A DNA stretch of 64,000 bases from Chaenocephalus aceratus. Taxonomy: Eukaryota; Chordata; Actinopteri; Perciformes; Channichthyidae. A program made the translations under genes and the position numbers. Shown piece by piece: positions 56,258 to 64,000 of the stretch; positions within the stretch are counted from its first letter, which is position 1; each line of letters begins with the position of its first letter. The notes under the pieces were generated by a model. It worked only from the letters and a program-made list of their open reading frames with translations. It was not told the origin of the DNA and searched no databases. The DNA is taken from assembly GCA_023974075.1 (NCBI GenBank), contig CM043800.1, positions 42,754,008 through 42,818,007 on the forward strand, in the 5' to 3' direction.

Positions 56258-57233
56258 ATCTGCAAAGGTTGTGACAAAAGATTTAAATGGCGTAATCGTT
56301 TAAAAAGACCAAGTGTGTTGGTAAGGGTATACATTTGTCTATTTTGTATCCTGTTTACCTAATGCCGTTACATGTAATACGTTACTCCCTAAGCCTGTTT
56401 TCACCCACCTTCAACCGATTCGCTAATAATCACAAATGTTAATTTCTTCGACCCCTTGAGACTATTTCTTGGTTAATAATTGTTACATCTCCTCAGGACC
56501 AAGTTCCCGTGTCCTGCCTTTCACCTGCTGATCACCCACTGCTCATTTAAGGTGGACTCACCTTTACAAGGGACCAGCTAGAGTTAGTGTCTTAATCCAA
56601 ACGTTTTGTAAAGTGATGCTAGACCAACAACATGCTGTTGGGTTGTGTGCTCTCTGCAGGATGGTGTCTGTACTCAAAGATTGTTGATGAAATGAGAGCT
56701 TCACTCTGTTTTTGTTGTCTAAACAACGCCAACAGAGCAATATGTCTTCTTTCCAGCAGATGGCATAAATGTTACATCATGCAGTTCAACTGTCATCCAC
56801 ATATTAGAGATTCAAAACAGCAATGCGTGAGATAATGCTAGTAATTGACTATTTCAACAGAATGTGAAGAGGTTACAGTCTTGAGGCCATGTCCAATATG
56901 TTTATGTTTTGTTTGATTAAATCGACTGAAATGAGCATTCAATGACTCAATTATTCTGAATTACTGTCATTACATCATGGGTTTGCATTGCAATATTAGA
57001 ACGCATAAAACCCAACTGTATTTCTTCCAAGTTGCGGGTGTTCATTGTTTAGTATTCCGCTGTGTTTCATCCAAGCTTCCACTGCGTGCTCCGATAATGC
57101 TGAAAGTATCTGTTGTATGCTTTACCTGCTCCAGTAACACAAGTGTAATTGACTGGACAGAGACACAAGATGGTGGATGGATCCAGAGGAGAACCAGAAG
57201 ATAGTCCGCATAGAGCCTTCAGGTTCTGAAAAT
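56258..57233. other. 3' flank of ZNF unit C
   Basis: The decayed last finger (56258-56320) is followed by sequence matching the flank of unit B without the L2 insertion: TTCCCGTGTCCTGCCTTTCA reads uninterrupted near 56502-56523. Homology with B (34118 on) continues to the LINE insertion at 57234. No gene seen. Confidence 0.55.
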
Positions 57234-57515
57234 AGCTGAGGCCTGGTTCCACCTGCTCTGCTCTGCTGTGCTGCTGTAGCTGAGGCCTGGTTCCACCTGC
57301 TCTGCTCTGCTGTGCTGCTGAGGCCTGGTTCCACCTTCTCTGCTCTGCTGTGCTGCTGTAGCTGAGGCCTGGTTCCACCTTCTCTGCTCTGCTGTGCTGC
57401 TGTAGCTGAGGCCTGGTTCCACCTTCTCTGCTCTGCTGTGCTGCTGTAGCTGAGGCCTGGTTCCACCTGCTCTGCTCTGCTGTGCTGCTGTAGCTGAGGC
57501 CTGGTTCCACCTTGC
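57234..57515 (+). repeat. 44-bp 5' monomer array of the LINE
   Basis: Between six and seven tandem units of AGCTGAGGCCTGGTTCCACC plus a CTGCTCTGCTCTGCTGTGCTGCTGT-like half; one unit is shortened near 57316. It lies at the extreme 5' end of the element just before the ORF, as promoter-bearing monomers do in some other LINEs. No promoter motif is proven. Confidence 0.85.
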
Positions 57516-57525
57516 TCCGGGAACA

Positions 57526-59957
57526 GTGTGGATACTGTTGTGCTGGACTGGGAGAATGGCGGGTGTCGTGTTTCTGCTGTGCCTTTTCTTGGCTGTGCTG
57601 GACAAGGAGAAGATCGCTAGTCGTCCTGAAAAATCTGCTGGATGCGGGTATGTTCTGCCACCCGCAGTGGACATCCCCTGTACAGTTTCGGAGGTGTTGC
57701 ACAAACAATTGCTGGTTGCACTGTCGCGGACATTCATTTTGGAAAAGGTTTGTCTTTCTCACATGCCTGCCATGATGGTCCTTCAGAATTGTTTTTTAAA
57801 CTCTAATCTCACTTTCGCGAAGTTTGCTGGTGACTCTAGAACAGCTGACAATGTATGTGTGTTGATTAAGAAAAAAAGGTGCTTGGTATTTTTATTGTTG
57901 TTACTATCAGGAAATGTACAGCCAAATCCAGGTCCACGTAGCAGTATTAGTCAAATAGCTACTCCTGCTGATTTTATATCTAGATCTGGGCTAGGTTTAA
58001 TTCATTTAAATGTGCGTAGTCTGTTTCCTAAATTAGATTTTGTCCGTATTTGGGCGAGTTCGACTGATGCTGATGTAATTGTCTTATCAGAAACGTGGCT
58101 AGATAAATCCATTTTGGCCTCTGACATTTACATAAATGGTTACAGTGTATATCGTACTGACCAGCCTAAAAAAGGTGGTGGCGATGCCATTTATGTGAAA
58201 AATAAGTTTTGTGTAACTAATATGGTTTCCAAATCTGTTAGTAAACAGCTAGAATTTTTAGCCGTGAATATTGAGGTAACAAAGGGTCAACAGGTCATGG
58301 TGGTGGGCTGCTACAGGGCACCCTCGGCTGTCAAGGACTCTTTATCGTCATTGGCAAAACTGTTATCACAACTTTCCTACAAGGAAATAGTGCTGCTTGG
58401 TGATTTTAATTGGGACTGGTTCACTTCTGTGTCAGAGGATTTTAAAAACCTGTGTACCTCTTTGAATTTTACCCAGATTATAGACAGTCCTACTCGCCCA
58501 AATATTAAGTCTCCAAATAAATCCTCCTTAATTTATCTAATTTTAACAAATGTTCCACATAAATACTTATCTGTGGGAGTATTTGCTAATGATGTGAGTG
58601 ACCACTGTGTTGTAGCCACAATTAGGGACACTAGTTCCAAAAGGTTAAACCACGTATCATCACAAAGAGAGACAAAAAACACTTTGTGGAGCAGGGTTTT
58701 TTACATGATCTGTTTGATTTTGATTGGGGTACAATCAATCTGTGTGCTGATGTAGAAACTGCATGGTCTTATTTTTATCTTGGTTTTATGAAAATTATAG
58801 ATAGACATGCACCTCTGCGTACATTTAGAGTGAAGGGACGAAACAATCCCTGGTTTTCTGCTAAGCTGTCCAGTCTACTTCATGAGAGAAATAATGCTTG
58901 GGCTAAGGCTAGGAAATCAGGCTCAGAGGTAGAATGGCTACGTTTTAGGCAGCTACGAAATAGCTTCACATCTCAAATAAAAAGTGCTAAATCAAAGTAC
59001 TATTTGTCGGTTACCACAGAAAACCTGAATAATCCTAGGACATTTTGGAAAGCCATAAAATCGATTTCCACTGGTGATATCCCTAATGAGCTACCTCCGT
59101 GCCTCACCACAGCATCTGGAATTGTATCAGACAGGGCTACTATGCTAAATTGTTTTAATAAACATTTTGTGTCTTGTGGCTCTCTGTTTGATTCTGTCAC
59201 TGACTGTACTTCTGCTTCTGTGAACGCTCCAATCCTTGACTCTGAACAATGTGGTCTGGAAAACCCTTTCAGTTTTACTCCTTTAACTATTGGTATTGTT
59301 CATGAAGCATTATCCACGTAAGATCCTAGGAAACCGGCTGGCCCGGACAACTTAGAACCTTTCTTTTTAAAGATAGCTGCAGATTGTATTGCTCCACCTC
59401 TTACTTCTCTTTTTAACTTCTCCCTCAGCACAAATACAATTCCAAAAGTATGGAAGTCTGCTTATGTCTTGCCTTTACTGAAAGGAGGGGAGGCAACTAT
59501 TTTAAATAACTATAGGCCAATCTCTAAATTGTCAGTTCTGGCTAAGGTGCTCGAACGACTTGTGAGTGAACAAGTAAAGGAGTTTTTATGTATAAATGAT
59601 ATCCTGTCTAAACATCAGTCAGGATTCAGAAAGAAACACAGCACCATCACTGCGACAATGAAAGTGGTAAATGACATTACTAGTATTTTAGATAATAAGC
59701 AGAGTTGTGCAGCTCTGTTTATTAACCTTTCCAAAGCGTTTGACACCATTGATCATCGCATTTTAAAGCAGAGGCTACTCAGTATTGGCATATCCAGCCA
59801 TGCAGTGGGGTGGTTTGTGAACTACCTCTCTGAAAGGTCCCAATGTGTTCATTTTGATGGACTGTCTTCTGAGTGGTTAAACATTTCTAATGGTGTACCA
59901 CAAGGTTCTGTTTTAGGACCACTTTTATTCTCCATATATATTGACAGCGTAGGTGAT
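57526..59957 (+). pseudogene. LINE ORF: 2A-like leader, endonuclease and RT N-terminal part
   Basis: From ATG 57526 (a second Met, 57556, is also plausible) a leader with hydrophobic stretches leads to VFLLLLLSGNVQPNPGP, a 2A-like NPGP box at residues 134-137. Next is an APE-type endonuclease: LIHLNVRSLF, VIVLSETWLD, GCYRAPS, LLGDFNWDW and NDVSDHCVVA. A 1-nt change near 58655 shifts frame; the linker and RT follow (DLFDFDWGTIN, NNPWFSAKLS, NNYRPISKLS, HQSGFRKKHST, LFINLSKAFDTIDHRI, NGVPQGSVLGPLLF). A TAA at 59319-59321 interrupts just ahead of the PAGPDNLEP block. The frame reaches the hAT insertion at 59958. Confidence 0.8.
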
Positions 59958-60775
59958 TAGGGATGTCCCGATCACCTTTTTTTGCTCCCGATCCGATTCC
60001 GATCATTTGTTTTTGACAATCTGCCGATACCGATTTTTCCCGATCCGATCTTTATGCAATGCATTAAGAGAAAAAGAAGGTAACAGATAACGGCTGGTCA
60101 TCCAACGCAATGAATTCAGCTATCTTGGCTGTTATTTTTTTGGCCTTTTCACTGTTCTGGGGTAGTTTGTCTTTCCTTTTAAAAGTGTCGGTTGTTTCAG
60201 TGCCGTTACCTGAGTGGCCGCTGTGTACTAGTCATGTTGTTTTTTGTGTTTGTTTCTCTGGTGGCGTATTAGATTGGTCGTGTTGAATGTAGCTCTGTTC
60301 TTTCCACCACGCGGAACCTCTGCCTTACAAACATTGCATCTGGCTGTTACACTGCCTTCGCTTTCAATTATATAATACTTCCAAACTCCTGATATTTTCT
60401 CTGTCCCGACTCCCGAGTCACCAGCTGATTGTAGCCTCTCGTTAGCTTACTGCTATTATTAGACACTGCGCCCACTCTGTTGCCAGATTTGAGAGAAATA
60501 AGCAACCAGGTCTATGAAAACAAGCCCAAAAGAAGCAACACATACATGATGTTGTGTAATGTTAAACCAAAACTAAGGCCTCAGGATGACTTTAAGAGGT
60601 GAACATGGTCATTTTTGTTTTGTAACATTAAATAAAATAATACGAATATTTTATGAAAAAAAAAGAAGAAGAAGAAGAAGAAAATTCCCGATCCCAGATT
60701 TTTTTCTTCCGATCTTTTGAAAATCGCGTGATCGGCTCCGATCCCCGATCACGTGATCGGATCGGGACATCTCTA
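59958..60775. mobile_element. hAT-like element nested in the LINE RT
   Basis: Inverted ends TAGGGATGTCCCGATC and the complement of TAGAGATGTCCCGATC, with the exact 8-bp duplication TAGGTGAT (59950-59957 and 60776-60783). The GATCGG-rich 818-bp interior has no supported ORF and includes a GAA microsatellite near 60660-60680. It split the LINE RT just before its catalytic YVDD block. Confidence 0.92.
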
Positions 60776-60783
60776 TAGGTGAT

Positions 60784-61500
60784 AATGTGGATGAAGCTAC
60801 TTTACATTTTTATGTGGATGATACTGTGATGTATTGTGCAGGTCCCTCCATTAAAGAGGCTGTTGTTAAATTACAGGCTGTTTTTAACACTATTCAGACT
60901 CAGCTCTCTGAATTAAAGCTTCTTTTAAATGTGGATAAAACCAAGGTAATGCTCTTTTCAAAAGCAAAAAAGACACCAGAGCCTGTTTTAGATATTGTAA
61001 CTACGCAAGGAACACAACTTGAAGTTGTTGCCTGTTACAAATACCTTGGTATCTGGCTTGATGATTGTCTCTCTTTTAAACTTCATGTCAATAACCTGCT
61101 TAAAAGCTGAGGGTTAGGCTAGGGTTCTTTTTTAGAAACAAGTCCTGTTTTTTGCTTGAGGCCAGGAAAAGGCTAGTGACTGTGACCTTTTTACCTGTGC
61201 TGGACTATGGTGATTTATTACATATGAATGCACCTGCCAATTACCTGAGCAAGTTAGATGCTGCGTATCACAGTGCACTGAGATTTTTGACAAATTGTAA
61301 AGCACTTACGCATCACTACCCTGTATACCAAGGCGGTTTTGCCATCACTTACTGTATGGAGGCTCAGTCACTGGTACTTTTTCATTTACAAAGCCATGTT
61401 GGATAAACTACCATCTTATATCTGCTCCCTGATCTCTCTGCGAATTGAAAGCTTTTAGATGTGCAGCTCCACTAACTTGGAACAGTCTGCAAAAAGAATG
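60784..61500 (+). pseudogene. LINE RT C-terminal part after the hAT insertion
   Basis: The frame resumes with LHFYVDDTVMYCAG (YVDD catalytic pair), KLQAVFNTIQTQLSELKLLL and YKYLGIWLDDCLSFKLHV. A stop occurs at 61108-61110 after NNLLKS. A second open part (61152-61406) contains LVTVTFLPVLDYGDL and YHSALRFLTNCKAL in another frame. The copy at 22563-23553 lacks most of these lesions. Confidence 0.75.
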
Positions 61501-61764
61501 GAAAATTACCAAGCTAGTACCACTACATGTTTTTAAAGCTCGGTTGGATGCTACAAAATCAGATGCTGTTGGTACCTTTACATGTGGTTAAATATGTCAA
61601 TTGTAATCCCTGTACATTTTGCTGTATGATGTCCTTTTGTTGTTCTGTTGTTTATGTTTTTATGTCTTCTTGTGGAACCTACTGCTGCAGGTCTCCCTTG
61701 AAAAAGAGATCATTGATCTCAATAGGATTTTACCTGGATAAATAAAGGTTTTGAATTGAATTGA

Positions 61765-61898
61765 ATCAGGGATAGAGCTAGAAAAAAACTCCAAAAACCT
61801 GAATAGAGCTAGAAGATAGCAAAGCCAAGAAAGACCCAGACAGGAAGGAGCCAAAATAGTTTGTATTTTTTATTTTTTAATATTCAAGCTCTTCTCTT
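61765..61898. other. Continuation of the unit C 3' flank
   Basis: This matches 34844-34974 of unit B (ATAGAGCTAGAAAAAAACTC onward) and ends in CTCTTCTCTTAA, the TTAA being the target of the next element. Confidence 0.6.
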
Positions 61899-62310
61899 AA
61901 AGCCCGAAGGTCCCCGCCGGCGGGGACCCTGGTTTTTTTTTTTCTCACAACACTGTGTCTCAGGGCATCTTAATATTTAAAAACCTATTAATGTGTTATA
62001 CCAGATTAACGAGAAGAATCTCAGCTAACTGACAATAAGAACCATTCTTACAGAAACAAAACACAAGTCTCACAAGAAGCGTTAGCATTAGCCCTTAGCT
62101 AAAACGGGCAGATGCTACTTCCGGTGCTAACTAACAAAAACGATCTTTAAAAATTAATATTTTCTGCACAAACTACATATCATCTGAAAGCTGATACTCC
62201 ACAGATAATTTGGTTATAAGTATCATCACTGTAGGACACACATTTACTGAGCTAGCAGCCAGAACAGAGAAGAAGAAAAACAGCAGTTTTCAAAACCATA
62301 ACAATAATTA

Positions 62311-62393
62311 TTTCATTTCATTTAATTTCAAACCTTTATTTAGACAGATAGGTCCCTTGAGATCATGGATCTCTTTTACAAGGGAGACCTGCA
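62311..62393 (-). mobile_element. Solo 3' tail of the Rex1/Babar-like LINE (-)
   Basis: The plus strand reads TTTCATTTCATTTAATTTCA, AACCTTTATTTA, then GATCTCTTTTACAAGGGAGA CCTGC, the complement of the LINE 3' end. It is a tiny 5'-truncated copy nested in the piggyBac-like element. Confidence 0.7.
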
Positions 62394-62714
62394 TCTTACC
62401 GTTGCTGTTTTGTGATCAAAGCTCGTGTTCAATGGAATAAAAACGCTGTTTAAAGTTAATCCAATGTCTCTTAGTCACTTTAGAATTGTTCCTGATAATC
62501 TATCATTACATTCATGGCAACAGAGTAGGTTTAAAGTGTCGCAGTCCCGAGCTAATGCTGTCTCACGTGCTGTTTATGCAAACCTCTCTCTACTTGACGT
62601 AAGTGTTTAGCGGGACTTACTAACTGTCACTCGATTCTATTGGCTCTAACGGTTCAGAAAAGGTGTCAATCACCCAAATCGACCAATGGGTTCCAAAGAT
62701 ATGATCCTGCGTAG

Positions 62715-62720
62715 TATAAA
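62715..62720 (+). promoter_or_regulatory. Possible TATA box of the piggyBac-like gene
   Basis: TATAAA about 40-50 bp ahead of the likely 5' end of the transposase coding remnant. Position is the only support. Confidence 0.3.
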
Positions 62721-62754
62721 CTAAGCCCGCTCCGGCTCCATTACGCATTATGCA

Positions 62755-62916
62755 GCCAGAAGGGAGAGCTTCACCACAGAGCAGGAGCTAGAGATGCTAG
62801 CTGAAGATAGCTATGATCATACCAGATGACTCTTCGTCGGATGATAAAGATCTCCTCCAGCCAGACCTGGATCCGGACAGTAGTGACTCGGATGTTGAAC
62901 TTCCACCACGGGAAAG
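62755..62916 (+). pseudogene. piggyBac-like transposase N-terminus
   Basis: One frame gives ESFTTEQELEMLAEDSYDHT and a stop; a shift near 62823 leads to DDSSSDDKDLLQPDLDPDSS, then DSDVELPPRE, the acidic Ser/Asp-rich leader of PGBD4-type transposases. A donor GGAAAG/GTATGT follows at 62917. The two frames indicate a small indel. Confidence 0.6.
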
Positions 62917-63179
62917 GTATGTAATCTCTCTGTTTTTATATATTATGTGGTTGGTGAAACTGTGTAACCGTGCTAGCTTAGCCAAGAAGCTACAGGAATG
63001 ATTAGGCAAAATGCTAAATAGTGTTACTTGTCTTTTTGGAGTTACATTTTCTAAATGAATGGCCAGTGAATAAATATACATGTATACATGTGTAATATTA
63101 TTCATTTATAGTCCAATATTATCCTATAAGTATAAGCCAGTGAATTAATCTAATCTCTTTGTTTTTCCACATTTGTTAG

Positions 63180-63530
63180 ATGAGGTGTGACCCCAGCAGG
63201 ACAAAGCCACACACCCAGAAGACTTTCAGGGAGCAGCTTGCTGCAGAATTGTTGGAGTTTGCTGAAGGCCCTGCTGAAGGCCCTGCTGAAGGCCCTGCTG
63301 AAGGCCCTGCACCTCCACCACCCCCTCCTCCACCACCCACATGCATGCCCGAGTATTATGGGGAAGATGCCACCAAGGTCAGGAAGAACTGTGGGAGGTG
63401 CCTAGATGCTGGACTCAAAAGGGTGAAGACACCTGTGTACTGCAGGAAGTGCCAGGTCCCTCTGTGCTTCACTGTCAAAAGGAACTTGTTCAGGGAGTGG
63501 CACGACCTAAATACTGGAACATTCAGGTAG
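63180..63530 (+). pseudogene. piggyBac-like transposase C-terminal cysteine-rich domain
   Basis: After an acceptor-like TTTGTTAG the frame reads RTKPHTQKTFREQLAAELLE, a Pro-rich stretch with 12-bp repeats, then CGRCLDAGLKRVKTPVYCRK, CQVPLCF and EWHDLN, matching the C-terminal zinc-binding domain of piggyBac-like transposases. The catalytic DDD core that should precede it is absent, and the phase does not fit the upstream donor, so the core exon(s) were deleted. Confidence 0.7.
63264..63312 (+). repeat. 12-bp coding repeat
   Basis: Four copies of GAAGGCCCTGCT giving EGPA repeats inside the piggyBac-like C-terminal exon. Confidence 0.85.
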
Positions 63531-63589
63531 GTATAAAGTTCAGGTAGGTATAACATTTTGCGAGTGTTTATTTAAAAAAAAAAAATACT

Positions 63590-64000
63590 TGTTTTTCTAT
63601 ACCTAGTGTGATTTTATTGTATAGTGTGTTGGTCAAATATTTGTTGTTTTTACAAACCTACAGTGTGGTTTTATTGTATAGTACGTTGGTAAAATGTTTG
63701 TTTTTACATGCCTATAGTGTGTTGGTATAATGTTTGAAATAAATCTGCCCCAGTTGGAGTCAAATGTTACCTATGTTTCCGGGTTTTTTTTATTGTGCAA
63801 GTACACCTACACACAATGACCAACAGTGTAGTTTTATTGTCTAGTGCGTTGGTACAGTTACATACACACACACAGCTACACTTACACATAAACACCTACA
63901 CGTACCCACACAGCTACACTTACATACCCACACAGCTACACTTACACACCCACACAGCTACACTTACACACACACAGCTACACACAGCTACACACACACA
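63590..64000. repeat. Diverged tandem repeats and a CACACAGCTACACTTACA microsatellite
   Basis: 63600-63740 has three loose copies of a TTTTATTGTATAGTGTGTTG-type unit. 63850-64000 is an imperfect repeat of CACACAGCTACACTTACA running off the window. No coding sequence seen. Confidence 0.75.

Larger units (their letters stand above)
57234..61764 (+). mobile_element. Rex1/Babar-like LINE, nearly full length
   Basis: The element contains 5' monomer repeats, an ORF with a 2A-like motif, endonuclease and RT, and the conserved 3' end with an ATTGA-type tail (61745-61764). The flanks match an uninterrupted site at 34836-34850 of unit B, which defines the insertion; no clear duplication is visible and one or two target bases may be lost. 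The ORF is broken by a frame change near 58655, a stop at 59319-59321, a nested hAT (59958-60775) and further lesions after 61100. Assignment to Rex1/Babar within the CR1 group is from RT style and tail. Confidence 0.8.
61899..64000 (+). mobile_element. piggyBac-like element, left end to window edge
   Basis: Directly after TTAA (61895-61898) the sequence departs from the uninterrupted unit B copy (CTCTTCTCTTAAGATATTAG at 34963-34982) and begins AGCCCGAAGGTCCCCGCCGG, which has a strong CCCCGCCGGCGGGG palindrome. Inside are N- and C-terminal coding remnants of a piggyBac-like transposase. The right end is outside the window, so the TTAA duplication cannot be confirmed. Confidence 0.65.

Noticed and set aside
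57067..57762. Minus-strand repeat ORFs rich in QQHSRAE
   Set aside because: They are translations of the 44-bp LINE monomers on the opposite strand and end in non-coding flank.
63047..63200. Simple splice joining the piggyBac N-terminal exon (donor 62917) to the exon at 63180
   Set aside because: The phases do not fit: the join would create a stop at once. A missing core exon is the better explanation.

Overview
This window is nuclear DNA from a ray-finned (teleost) fish. Evidence is the dense mix of teleost transposon families (L2/Maui-like, Rex1/Babar-like and Rex3-like LINEs, an I-type LINE, Ty3/Gypsy and BEL/Pao LTR elements, hAT, PIF/Harbinger, Tc1/mariner, P-like and piggyBac-like DNA transposons), GT-AG introns, and a fish-type C2H2 zinc-finger (ZNF) gene structure: a short coiled-coil exon, a long intron, then one acidic-plus-fingers exon. 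There is no bacterial or organellar gene.

Backbone. Three tandem paralogous ZNF units of about 10 kb, all on the + strand: unit A (about 6.78-16.58 kb, intact 576-codon ORF, 12 fingers), unit B (about 24.94-34.98 kb, broken by a 5-nt insertion, 13 fingers) and unit C (about 47.3-57.23 kb, intact 524-codon ORF, 9 fingers). Each has exon 1 (193 coding nt) joined across a 5.6-7.4 kb intron to exon 2. The introns carry an ancestral Harbinger element and an ancestral Tc1 copy, later changed by different nested insertions and deletions. Those events do not agree on one unit phylogeny: B is C-like in its 5' part and A-like in its 3' part, which points to recombination or gene conversion.

Left flank (1-6.7 kb): an L2 retrotransposon that lost its endonuclease, then a divergent gene pair, a minus-strand SWIM zinc-finger/YqaJ nuclease gene and a plus-strand THAP gene, probably the two genes of a decayed DNA transposon. 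A-B interval (16.6-24.9 kb): inverted L2 3' ends, then Gypsy RT/RNase H (-), BEL integrase (-) and Gypsy integrase (+), a 5'-truncated LINE and an LTR-like end. B-C interval (35-47 kb): a BEL element with RT (-) and integrase (+) head to head plus its LTR, a 41-bp minisatellite, two hAT-like insertions with 8-bp target-site duplications (TSDs), a P-like element with a degraded THAP reading frame, and an orphan 90-bp exon-like ORF. Right flank (57.2-64 kb): an almost full-length Rex1/Babar-like LINE with 5' monomer repeats, a 2A-like NPGP motif and a nested hAT insertion, then a TTAA-flanked piggyBac-like element running off the window.

The only apparently intact host genes are the ZNFs of units A and C, putative nuclear DNA-binding proteins. 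Nearly all other coding sequence is transposon-derived and disrupted. Coordinates of element ends without a visible TSD are approximate, and family names come from recognition rather than database searches.
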